Of a stretch of DNA of 64,000 nucleotides, positions 12,355 to 23,300 are shown piece after piece. The translations under genes and the position numbers were made by a program. Within the stretch, counting starts at the first letter, position 1, and each line of letters starts with the position of its first letter. The stretch is taken from contig JADGJG010000023.1 in assembly GCA_027596195.1 (NCBI GenBank), positions 1 to 64,000 of the forward strand, written 5' to 3'. The DNA is from Podochytrium sp. JEL0797. Taxonomy: Eukaryota > Chytridiomycota > Chytridiomycetes > Chytridiales > Chytriomycetaceae. The notes under the pieces were generated by a model. The model did not search any database, was not told the DNA's origin, and saw only the letters and a program-made list of their open reading frames with translations.

Positions 12355-14626
12355 ATGTCACTTTCGCAGGACGACTTTCGAAAACTACTGGCAACGCCCA
12401 GGCATCCAACCCAGGGCGGATCCAGCGAGTCCAAGTTTGCGTAAGTTTGATATAACGTCTCTCTCCATCGCTTACACTATTGAATGCGCCAGCAAACCAC
12501 TCCCAAAGAAAAAGTCGGACTTTGCACGCCCTGTTCCTGCAAAGCTCCGCAAGAAACACGAGTAAGCTACTACTAGTCCTTTATACCCAACAATATACTC
12601 ATACCCCTTCCCCCCAAGCCCCGCTGCCCAAGACCCCGACGACCCCGAAGATCCAAACTCGCGCTTCCGCGACCGCGCCAAGGAGCGCAGGCTGGGCGTG
12701 AACCCAGACTACAAGGACAGCGAGCAGATCATTGCGAGCATGGCCCAGGCTGAGCAGCTGTTTGTGTTGTTTCTGCCCTCTTCTGCCCATTCCACACTGA
12801 CATCACACACACAGCGAAACGGACGAAGACGCAGCAAAACTGCAGTACGAACAATCAAAGTTCTTGGGCGGCGATGTAGAACACACACATCTCGTCAAGG
12901 GTCTCGATTTTGTTCTGCTCAAAAAACTCAAAAGCGAGCTCAAACAGCCCACCACCAACAACGAGTTGAGTCAGCCCCACACCCCCTCCTTCCTTTCGAA
13001 ACCCAGACCCCCAATATTCAAACTCCTTCCTCTATTTCTTACTCTTTCTTGATAGCGAAGAAAACGCGGACGCATTCCTCGACCGAATCGAAACCACCTC
13101 CCTCCACTCCACTCTCCCCTTTTCTGCCACACCCACCACCGAAGACAACACCACCACATTCCTCTCCCCCTTTGCCGAACGAATTCACACCGCCGCGTTG
13201 CAAACGAACCGCAAGAAGGCCCTCCCGAAACAGAACGACCTGTTCCGCGCGGGATTGATGGCGTTTTGCTGGGACGTGCGGAACGGGGAGGATATGCCTA
13301 CGACGATTGTGAGGAGTAAAGCTGATTTGAAGGATGAGGTTCGTTGTTGCTGTGCGGGTTTTATGGAATGTCTCGGCTTCCTAATACGGTTTCGTAATAA
13401 TTGGGGGGGTGTAGATGAAATCGGCGACGGCGGATTCGGAGATTGTGATTGGCAAGATTGCCGAGATTCTCGCGTCTGTGCGGTTCGGGACGCGGACTAA
13501 GGAAGGATTGACGGCTGGAGAAAAGAAGTTGTTGAAAAAGAAGGAGATTGAGGAACAACAGCGGATTCAAAAAGAGGCTGAGGCCAAACTCCAAAAGGCG
13601 GAGGATATGATGGAGGATGATGGGGATGAGTGAGTTTTTTTGATGATATTTTATGGGAACGGTGGTTCAGTGCTGATTTGGCGTTTTTTCTTTCGTCTTT
13701 CCAACAGCATTTTTGCCGACGTTGGACGCGATTATTCTCTCGAAGTTGTGGACAAGTCGACAGGAGAACGTGTCAAAGCCACCGCCGCGCCGACTCTCTC
13801 GAAACCCGGCGGCACTGCATCCTTCAAATCCACCACCTACTTTGCCAAACCCGTCCTCGACTCGGACGATTCAGATTCAGACCGAGACGCTAAACACCCC
13901 ACCACCGCCCCTTCAGGAATGAATGAAGACGACGACGACGACATGTTTGCAGACCTGGAACCCTCCACCACCACCACCTCCACCGCCCCTCCCACCTCCA
14001 CCAACCCCCTCTCAAGCCTCCTCACCACCAGCGCCGCCATGCTAAACCAACTCCAAGGCGCGGGCACGGCCGAAAAGATGCTCACGGAGGAACGTCACGC
14101 CCAAGCCAAAACTCACAAAGGTTTATCACTTTCACGATTGACCAACAACTATGGAGAAGAAGATGCCGAGTTTGATCAGTATTATGATTCGGATGATGCG
14201 GATGAGGAGGAGGAAGCGGCGGCGGATACGGCGCAGTTGGATTTGGGGATTAAAGCGAGGAAGAAGAGTCAGATGAAGAGGTTTGTTTGGTGGTGTAGGG
14301 TTTTTTTGTGGGGAGTTTGACACCGTTGCGTCGCACGAAAAAACAGATACGACTTTGACACGGAAGAAGAGTTCCAAAAGTACAAGGACTCTCAAGTCGT
14401 GATGCCCAAGAGTGCGTACCAATTCGGTATCAAGAGCTCGGAGGGCCGCAAGAACCGCAACGAGCTCAAAGGTGGCAAGGGAGGCAAGCAAGGGGAAGAG
14501 AAGGAGTTGAAGCAGTTGGAAAAGATTTTGGGAGAAAAGTATGGAATGTCCATGAATGATGATAAGAAGAGGGAAGGGTCGGGGAAGGGTGGGCCTGCGG
14601 CCAAGAAGACACGGATTATGAAGTAA
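12355..14626 (+). CDS. RED: RED/IK spliceosomal protein
   Basis: Eight exons: 12355-12440, 12493-12561, 12619-12759, 12815-12964, 13056-13338, 13415-13629, 13708-14280 and 14347-14626, giving 598 residues. The N-terminal RED signature is clear: DDFRKLLATP at the start, FRDRAKERRLGVNPDY, and SKFLGGDVEHTHLVKGLDF. It is followed by MPTTIVRSKADL and DSEIVIGKIAEILASVRFGT. The C-terminal RED domain starts YDFDTEEEFQKYK and includes MPKSAYQFGIKSSEGRK. RED (also called IK) pairs with SMU1 and joins the spliceosomal B complex. Between the two domains there is an acidic, Thr/Ser-rich linker. Introns are 52-91 nt. A RED gene fits the intron-rich genome seen here. Confidence 0.95.
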
Positions 14627-14867
14627 ATCAATGGGAGTGAAGAAAGAATAATTCTCCGTCTCTTACCTGGTCTCTTTTTCGAAAATAAAGAAGTTTGAGT
14701 TGTTCGGTCTCTCGTTGCACCTCCGGATGATGAAGGAAATCAAAAAGGAAAAGCATGAATTCTCTGTCCCTTTCCTTGGTCTCTCGTCAAGGCCTCCCCG
14801 TTGTTCCTCTTCCTTCTCGTTGTTCATTTTTTTGTTTTTTTCCTTTTGCCGTTCGCAATCTTCAATC

Positions 14868-16969
14868 ATGCCCCCTAAGGACAAAGTGAGCCGATCCCCC
14901 CACCCGCTCACAACGAATGCCGCATTAACCCCACCAACTCCTCACCAGAAAAAAGCCGTTGAAGACAAAACCTTTGGTCTCAAGAACAAGAAGGGTGCCA
15001 AGGCAAGCCAGCCCCGAAATGATTGATAACCCCCTCCCACTTCTCTCCCCGCCTCGTCACACCATCCTCTCAGGACCTCATCACCATGCGAATCTCATTC
15101 AACGTTTACGCCCTCCCCCCCTGTCCCCTCGAATCGACTTCACCATCCCGTTTTATCCTCCCCCGAATTGGACTTTTGAACTCTGCTCTCGTGACACTCG
15201 AGCCCCTCTTCCCCCTCACCATGGGGGTTGGAAACGTCCTAACATGTGTGTTTGGTCTTCTCGTATTATAGGTCGGAAAGTATGTCGAGTTGGTCAAGAA
15301 CCAAGCCGAATCGGCCGGGAACCGAAAGATGATGGTATGAAACCGGCTTTCGTGGCTTGCCTCTCTCTCGTTGGGACACTAACCGCTTTATTCACACCAT
15401 CCTCAATCAACCCACCTCCTGTCCTCTCTCTCCTGTCCTCCCCACCGCAACTGAACCCAACTTCACGACGATCCAAAATCCTTTGCGCAACATTTTTTTG
15501 TATGAATGTATAGGACGACGCTGCTGCACGTAAAAAGGCTGCTGAGCAGAAAAAGATGTCAGAGCAGCAGCGGAAGGCCGAGTTGGCGGAGCTGTTCAAA
15601 CCTGTTGCGCAAGTTCAGAAAGTCCCGTTTGGTATGTTTGTTTTTCTTTGTTGGGTGTTCTTGTTGAGAGAGTGATTAGGGGGTGGGAGGAGGAATGCGT
15701 GGGTGGGGGGGCGGTGAAAGTTGGTGGGGGAACGGGGCGGGATCGGAATTTTATTTTGCGAGGGAAGAAAAAATTTGCGAACGGTTCCGTGCGTTTATGG
15801 GGATATTTTGATTACGGGAATTGGGGAAGCGGGTGGTGGAGGGAGATAAGGAGTGGGGATTTCGAACTGCAAAACAGCAAACTCTTCATTCAGAGGGGGT
15901 GTGGGAAGGGTTGGGGGAAAAAACACTGACTTTTTGTTGCCTCCCTCGACAGGTGTCGACCCCAAGACGATTGTGTGCAACTTTTTCAAGCAGGGAACGT
16001 GTCAAAAGGGATCCAAGTGCAAGTTCTCTCACGACAAGGACTTGGATCGCAAGGGGACCAAGATTGACATGTATGCCGATGCGAGAGAGAAGGGTGCGTT
16101 TTTATGATTTTTTTTTGCGTCCCCTTATTTCCCTTCGCTGATGTGTGTATTTACAGAGGTGTCCAAGAAAGACGACAGCATGGAAACATGGGACGACGCG
16201 AAGCTCGCTGCGGTAGTGGACTCGAAGCAAGCCCTCGACAACAAGAACATGCCAACCGAAATTGTGTGCAAATTCTTCCTCGATGCGATTGAAGACCGCA
16301 AGTACGGATGGTTCTGGGAATGTCCGAACGGCGGAAAGACGTGCAAGTACAGACACGCGTTGCCGCCTGGATATATTCTCAAGAAGAAGGAGACGGAGGC
16401 GGAGAGAAGGGAGAGAGAGAAGGATGAGAAGGAGAATGCGATTACGATTGAAGATTTCTTGGATACGGAGGTAGGGGAGGGGGTGGTGGTGTTTTTTTGG
16501 TTTGGAGGGGTGGTGCTGACTTTTTTTTGGTGTCAAGCGTCACAACCTTGGACCCAACTTGACGCCCATCACGGAAGAGTCTTTCAACAAATGGAAGAAG
16601 GATCGTCAAACCAAGGCGGACGCCGAGAACGCTGCTGCGGCCAAGGCCAAGGCGGACGCGTTCAAGAAGATGAAGTCTGGAATGAAGTCTGGCATGGCGC
16701 TGTCTGGAAAGGACCTGTTCGATTTCAACCCCGACTGGGCAGTTGCGGACGAGGACGACGAAGATGGCGCGATGGATGTGTACGTTCGCGAAGACTCTGA
16801 CCACGAGGGTGAGGAGTTGGATCCTGTGGAGGAGTATTTGGGCGAGGACGACCATGCGGTGGATGATATTCTCAACGACAAGGGCAAAGGGCGGGCGGAG
16901 GTTGTTGCGGAGCTGTTTGATGTGGATGAGCTTGCAGGATTGGAGGATGATTCTGACGATGAGGCGTAG
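14868..16969 (+). CDS. TMA46: Tma46/ZC3H15 (DFRP1) CCCH zinc-finger protein
   Basis: Seven exons: 14868-14885, 14949-15002, 15272-15334, 15514-15631, 15953-16093, 16157-16470 and 16538-16969, giving 379 residues. Family marks in order: [33 protein letters not shown], first CCCH finger ([19 protein letters not shown]), second CCCH finger (CKFF...[12 protein letters not shown]) followed by [11 protein letters not shown], and the DRG-binding region [18 protein letters not shown]. The protein binds the Rbg1/DRG1 GTPase and associates with translating ribosomes. The second intron (15003-15271) starts with GC, not GT; see findings. Introns 2-4 (269, 179, 321 nt) are long for this window. Confidence 0.95.
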
Positions 16970-17136
16970 TGTGTGGGGAGAGGAGTTTATCATTGTTTTT
17001 TTGTGGGGGAGCGGATGAGGAAATGATTTTTTTTCTTTCTTGCAATAAGTGGCTGGGAAAGTTAGAATTTTGTGGGATCAAGTTGGCGTCCAGCAAGCAC
17101 ACGCTTTTCAAGCCAGATTAAATTTTTAGACTGGGA

Positions 17137-19706
17137 ATGTTTTCGCAGACACACCGACGGGCCACGGGTCTGCCGACGCACCAGCACGACGCGCCAGGCA
17201 GCACATCAGCCATTGACATGCGGGTGCGCGCGTCTTCTTCTTCTTCTTCTTCTTCAAAAGACGACGGCGACTCGAAGAAGCGCAAGCTGCGGCGCGGCCT
17301 CTTTGCGGTGCCTGGCCCAGCCCTGGCGCGCAACTCTGTGCCCCTCGTGGCCGTGCTTCTTCTTGTGCTGGTCGCCTTCGCCGCGGGCCTCGCCGCCTCA
17401 GCCAGGCTCTTTTCCGCCACGCCGAGGTCCCTGCCCGAACCCGCGAGTCCAATGCCGCCGCAGCCGCCTGCCCCGCCTCAACAGCAAGGCGCCGACGAGT
17501 GGCGCCGCAAATACGAAAGTAATCCTGACTTCCTTTGATTCCAACTTCAACTCCCAATTTATTCACCAGTGCTATCAATTTACCAGGCCTCATCGATGCC
17601 GTCGCAAAGTCTCAGCTGCCCGCTCCCACACAAGAGCTTTCCGTCGCTGACCCAGTCCCATCCGCAAAACAGGACGAAAAGTCGCCGAAACAGGAAGTCA
17701 TTGATGCAATCGAAAACAAGGAGAAGGAGAACCAGATGAAGAAGCTGATGGACCAGTCGGGTGACTCGATCGAAGGCGTCAAGCTCAAGGAGTCGACTGA
17801 AAAAATGCCCGTCTTTGGTGGAATGCCCGAAATCGAAACCGTGGCCCAACTGCCTGCCTCGTCCGTTTGGTGCCAGGGCGACACCTTGGCAACACGGTAT
17901 AACGCGACTTGTTTGTGGTTCCAATCGTATCGAAGATGCTGACCCTGTTCAATTGCCTGCCAGAACCTGCAAATTCCGCAACATCTGCTATTCCGAGAAA
18001 TACCAGTGGTTCATTGTCAGAAACAACGCGTCCGACCTGAAGGGCGTGCCGACCCCTGCCCAAATCCTCAACGACGTGCGTCCCGGAGTCGTGGAAATCA
18101 GCACCATCGAAGACCACCCCTACACGGCATGGTCCTACGACCAAGTTTCCCAATTCGCCCCCGAATTCCAAAACCGACGCGTCCGTTACCACACGGACTT
18201 TACCATTCTTTTCAAGAGATTCCACGCCAACAACATCATGCACAGTCTCCACGACGATGTCCTCCCCCTGTTTCACCACATTCGCGAAGTCATTGGCGGG
18301 TTTATGAACGGTTTCAGTCACTTTGAGTTTGACCTCCGGAACCACCGGATCCAGTTTGTGGATGACTATGAAGTGACGGAGACTTTCCGACCGTTTCAGT
18401 ACCTCACGGATCTGCCGATTGGCCGGCTCGCGGACTTGACTGAAGACCCGGACCTCATCACGTGTTTCCGCGACGCGACGGCTGGTGTGCGAAAGCTCAC
18501 GACGTGGTACCAGTACGGATTCAGTGGACCGCAGGGACCCATTGAAAACAAGTTTGTGAATGGGCTTCATGTGAGGATGGTGTCAGACTTTTTCACGTCG
18601 CGGCTCGGGTTGATGACGCAAGATTACTACGGGGAGGCCAACGATCTCATGCTCAACGCTGCCAAAGGGTTGGTCGTGGTCAAAAACGGGGATGAGTTTG
18701 GGACTTCCAAGACGTCTGGGGTTGACTTTGTGGGACCCGATTTGATTATTATCCTCTCGCGCACGCGGAATCGGTTGATTATGAATGAGGACAAGTTGGC
18801 GGAGCATTTAGAGAAGACGTTTAAGCATCAGGTGTTGTTGGTGAGGAATGAGGATCATACGCTTGAGGAGCAGATTATTCTGATGCGGAGAGCGAAAGTG
18901 CTTGTGGCTATGCATGGGAGTATTATGATTATGGGAATGTTTTGCAGGAAGGGGACGGTTATGTTGGAGTTGTATCCGTATGCTGTGCCTTCGGATAATT
19001 ATACGCCGTACCGGACGATGGCGCAACTGAGTGGAATGAATTTGGTGTATCGCGCGTGGGAGGTTTGTGTATTTGTATTTTTTGTGCGTTGTTTGGTATC
19101 AATTCTCATCCTGATTTTTGATTTGATTTTTGGCAGAACAAACATCCCGAAAATTCCGTTTCACACCCCGACTGGCCCGAAGCTCTCGGCGGAATCGCGC
19201 ACCTCTCCCCCGAAGAGCAAAAAACGATCCAAGACACGACCACCGTCCCCTCCCACAAATGCTGCGTCGATCCCTACTGGCTCTTCCGCATCTACCAAGA
19301 CACCACCGTTGACATTCAAGAAATCTCGACCCTCCTCAAGGACGCGTTGCAAGAATCGGCGCGGCTCATGCAAACTTTGGCGAATACGAATCCGATGGAG
19401 GCGATTGATATCCTCCCGCCTGCGATTACGGGGCCCATGTTCAATTGTCTTGGGGAAGGAAGGCCGAAGGACGCGTTGTGGATTCGATGGGCGGAGCCGT
19501 GGAATGGGGCCAAGCCGGATTATTATATCGTGCGATCGAGGATTGATGGGGATGAGTCGGAGGATCCGTTCGTATTGTATCAGGCCAATTCGACGGAATT
19601 GTTTGTGAAGGGGTTTAAGCCGGGGACGGGGGTGATTTTTAGTGTTAAGAGTGTGGTGGGGGGGCAGGAGACGAGTTATGGAGATGAGGCGATTTGCACA
19701 ATCTAG
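17137..19706 (+). CDS. POMGNT2: GT61 glycosyltransferase, POMGNT2 (AGO61)-like
   Basis: Exons 17137-17518, 17587-17914, 17964-19062 and 19137-19706 give 792 residues. The topology is type II: a basic cytosolic tail (KKRKLRRG), one hydrophobic helix (about residues 68-92), and a Pro-rich stem. The catalytic region matches POMGNT2: SVWCQGD, CKFRNICYS, FHANNIMHSLHDDVLPLFH, KLTTWYQYGFSGPQGP, ILSRTRNRLI, VAMHGS, LELYPYAVPSDNYTPYRT and HPENSVSHP, then CCVDPYWLFRIYQDTTVDI. A C-terminal fibronectin-III-like domain ends the protein, as in POMGNT2. The animal enzyme adds beta-1,4-GlcNAc to O-mannose in the ER. The acceptor in this organism is unknown. The intron-2 donor is the least certain junction. 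The gene sits next to a large Ser/Thr-rich surface protein. Confidence 0.88.
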
Positions 19707-19745
19707 TTTTTGATTAACTTTTGGGAGTAAAAATCCATATCCGCT

Positions 19746-19850
19746 TTCCCTGATCAATCCGTCGGTAGCTGTGTGTTCTATGGCGGAATGCTGTCGTCTA
19801 GAATACATTGAATTACTCTCTCTTTAAAGTAAGCCGTTTGTGCTTCCTTC
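19746..19850 (+). pseudogene. Broken copy of the WSC exon of the downstream surface protein
   Basis: TTCCCTGATCAATC, GTAGCTGTGTGT, ATGCTGTCGTCTA and AAGCCGTTTGTGCTT occur here in the same order as in exon 2 of the surface-protein gene (about 20607-20730), with small deletions and substitutions between them. The fragment has no signal-peptide exon and an in-frame stop. It stops at about 19847, where homology to the glycosyltransferase copy soon begins. Confidence 0.7.
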
Positions 19851-19861
19851 CAAACAATTAC

Positions 19862-20256
19862 ACTCCAAACCCAAATCTCGACGCCTTCCTCACGGACACC
19901 TCACGGACGCGTTTGCAAGAATCCGCGCGGCTCATGCAAACCTTGGATACCACGAAACCCGCTCGAGTCGATTGATATTCTCCCGCCTGCTATTACTGGA
20001 CCCATGTTCAATTGTATTGGGGAAGGAAGGCCGAAGGACGCGTTTGTGGATTCGATGGGGGGAGCTGTGGAATGGGCGAAACCGGATTACTATATCGTGC
20101 GGTCGAGGATTGATGGGGATGAGTCGGAAGATCCTGCTTGTATTGTATCAGGCCAATTCGACTGAGTTGTGTGTGAAGGGGTTTAAACCGGACACTGGGG
20201 GTGATTTTTGGTAGGTAAGTTATAAAAGGCGATTTGCGCAATCTAGTTAGTTTTTC
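19862..20256 (+). pseudogene. Broken copy of the 3' end of the POMGNT2-like gene
   Basis: This repeats 19320-19712, the FnIII-coding end of the POMGNT2-like gene, at high identity, including CATGTTCAATTGT, GGGGAAGGAAGGCCGAAGGA and GAGGATTGATGGGGATGAGT and the stop-codon context. Single-base indels shift the frame several times, for example GCGTTTGTGG where the gene has GCGTTGTGG. No complete reading frame remains and nothing upstream of the FnIII region is copied. It is a decayed partial duplicate. Confidence 0.8.
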
Positions 20257-20357
20257 TATCTTATCAATGTTTAAAACCTTTGGTCAATAAGGGATTGCCT
20301 TCCGATTGATTGCCAGAAAAAAATTTCTTTTCGTCCCCACCAGACTTCTCGAAAAGA

Positions 20358-23300
20358 ATGACCTTGCGTCATTTGCTGCTTCCGGCCCTCTTTGCGCTAT
20401 TCGCTCCAGCCCGAGCCGCGGCTCAGGCCAATCAAACTGAAATCAGTGTCGACACGCAGACCCAGTTGGGGTATCTCGGTACGGGCGTGATCCCATCTGA
20501 CCCAGTCTTTTCATGAGTGGCGGGGATGTTGACGCGTTTTTTTCTCTGTATTTCAGGCTGCTTCGAAGGAGCTGTTGCGAACCCTGTCTTTAGCGAACAA
20601 TCCATCGGATTCCCTGATCAATCTGTGCGTAGCTGTGTGTCCACGTGCAAGAGCATTTCCATGGAGTATGCTGTCGTCTATAATATATCGAATACTCCTA
20701 TTCACAATCAAGCCGTTTGTGCTTGTGATTCTGGGTGTGCAATGTTTACGGACGTTTTGAATCCCGTCGCGGTGGAGAGTTGAGTTTAAACATCCTCTCT
20801 CTCTCTCTCTCATTGATGTTTTTGGACTGAAATGATATCGAATTATTTGTTATTTAGATGCAAAGTGTGACGAATATTCTCGAACAGTGTATTATTCCGT
20901 TTACGCGACTGGAAGCCAGGCTGGATCTTGCGCTGCAAATATAAGACGGGATCGAGGTGAAGGTGGAGGATCCGGAATGTGGGGAGGTGATGACGGTGGA
21001 GGATCCGGAATTTGGGGTGGTAATCAAGCTGGAGGATCAAGAATGAGTGGGGGTGATGAAGGCGGAGGATCCGGAATGTGGGGGGGTAATCAAGATGGAG
21101 GATCCGAAATGTACGGGGGTAATGAAGGCGGAGGATCCGGAATGAGGGTGCTTGCTCAAGCCCCCGTCTCTATTCCCGCTGATTGCTCAAAACTTTCTAC
21201 AATTTATCCGTCCCTGTGGAGTCAAACGTCCAATTGCTGCACTGCGCCTTCACTTGTTGCGAACGCTCAAGTAGTCTGTTCTGGCGGATATGTGATCACA
21301 TTGTTTGTGCCCCTTTTTTTTGTTTCTTCTCCTCTTTTTGTTCTTTGCTTATATCGATGGAAAAATCCAGGTCCATTTTTCAACAGTCTCCTCCTTTTGG
21401 GGTCACTACAGCGACTATTCCTTCGACGCTTCCCGATTTATCAGCCCTCGCGCATCTTCAAAACATGTTCGTTGCTTCAAACTTTTTTTCTGTCAGTTTA
21501 TGAGTTTTCATATCCGCTAGCACAATGCATTACAACCGCATCACTGGACCGATTCCTACTTCATGGTGCGCATTGACATCGTTGATCAACTTGTAAGCTT
21601 TTTCTTACAAATCATGGCGGAAGCAAAAAGGAAAAAGGCTGATTTCCTTTTTCTATTCTTTGTTTCACAGGGACGTGAGCTTGAACAATTTGACTGGCAC
21701 GATTCCAACTTGCTTAACTCAATTGACTCAGCTTACATCTTTGTAAGTGGTTCCTTCCCATACGCTGAGTTTTTGTTGCACAGAAAGTTGATTCTAAACA
21801 AATTAATCTAGGCAAGTTGGATACAATATTGGCATCACGGGAACACTTCCAGCAGCTCTCTGCACGCTCCCACTCACATACTGGTTTGCTATCCAGCGGG
21901 TTTTGTTTTGTTTAGGTTTATGGAATACTCATAGTTCTTCTCTAATTAGGAACGGAGCGGGGACAAGTATGGGACTCAATCCTGCGCCACCGTATGGAGC
22001 ATTGATTTATGATGGAACGATTACGTCAACGCCAATGAATCGAAACTCGTCCATGTGTTTGGTGGGGGTGGCGGCTCGAATCGCAACAAAGACGTCCTCT
22101 ACTACCACATCCACAACGCTGTCAACCACAACTTCCAAATTAACAAGCACGAGTACCACTTCTTCAACATCCACATCAACTGGAACTTCCACGTCGACAA
22201 CGAGCAGTTCTACGTTGACGAGCGCGTCCACTTCATCATCCACAACACTTGTTCGACCGGATCTCCTCCGGCAGGGTATGGTTATTATTCCTTCAACCAC
22301 GACTACCTCGACTTCTGCAACAACGAGTACTTCCACGTCGTCCACGTCGAGCTCAACGAGCAGTTCTACATCAACGACTTCATCGTCAACAACGGTAACC
22401 AGTACTTCATCTACGAGCACTTCCAGTACGACTTCGACGAGTACATCAACTTCGTCGTCCACAACTGCCACCAGCACTTCATCGACGAGCTCGACAACAA
22501 GCTCGTCCACGTCTAGCTCAACGAGTAGTTCTACATCGACGACTTCTTCGTCTACAACAGCAACCAGCACTTCATCTACGAGCACTTCCAGAACCTCGAC
22601 AACTTCGTCGTCCACAACTGCCACCAGCACTTCATCGACTAGTTCAACAACAAGCTCATCAACGTCTAGCTCAACGAGTAGTTCTACATCGACGACTTCC
22701 TCGTCAACAACGGCGACCAGCACTTCATCGACTAGCTCAACAACAAGCTCATCCACTTCGACTTGCTCTACATCAACGACTTCATCGTCAACAACGGCGA
22801 CCAGCACTTCATCTACCACATCAACTTTGTCGACCACCACGGCCACCAGCACTTCATCGACTAGCTCAACAACAAGCTCCTCCACGTCTAGCTCAACGAG
22901 CAGCTCTACATCGACTACTTCGTCTTCTACAACAGGTACTAGCACTTCATCCACAAGCACTTCCAGTACGACCTCGACCAGTACATCGACTTTGTCAACC
23001 ACAACGGGCACCAGCACCTCTTCAACAAGCTCGACAACAAGCTCATCCATGTCTAGCTCAACGAGCAGTTCTACATCGACTACTTCGTCGTCTACATCAG
23101 CTACTAGTACTTCATCCACAAGTACTTCTAGCACCACATCAACGAGCACGTCCACTTTGTCAACCACAACGGCCACTAGCACTTCATCTACCAGCTCGAC
23201 AACAAGCTCGTCCACAAGCTCATCCACGTCTAGCTCAACGAGCAGCTCTACATCGACTACTTCGTCTTCTACAACGGCAACCAGCACTTCATCCACTGGC

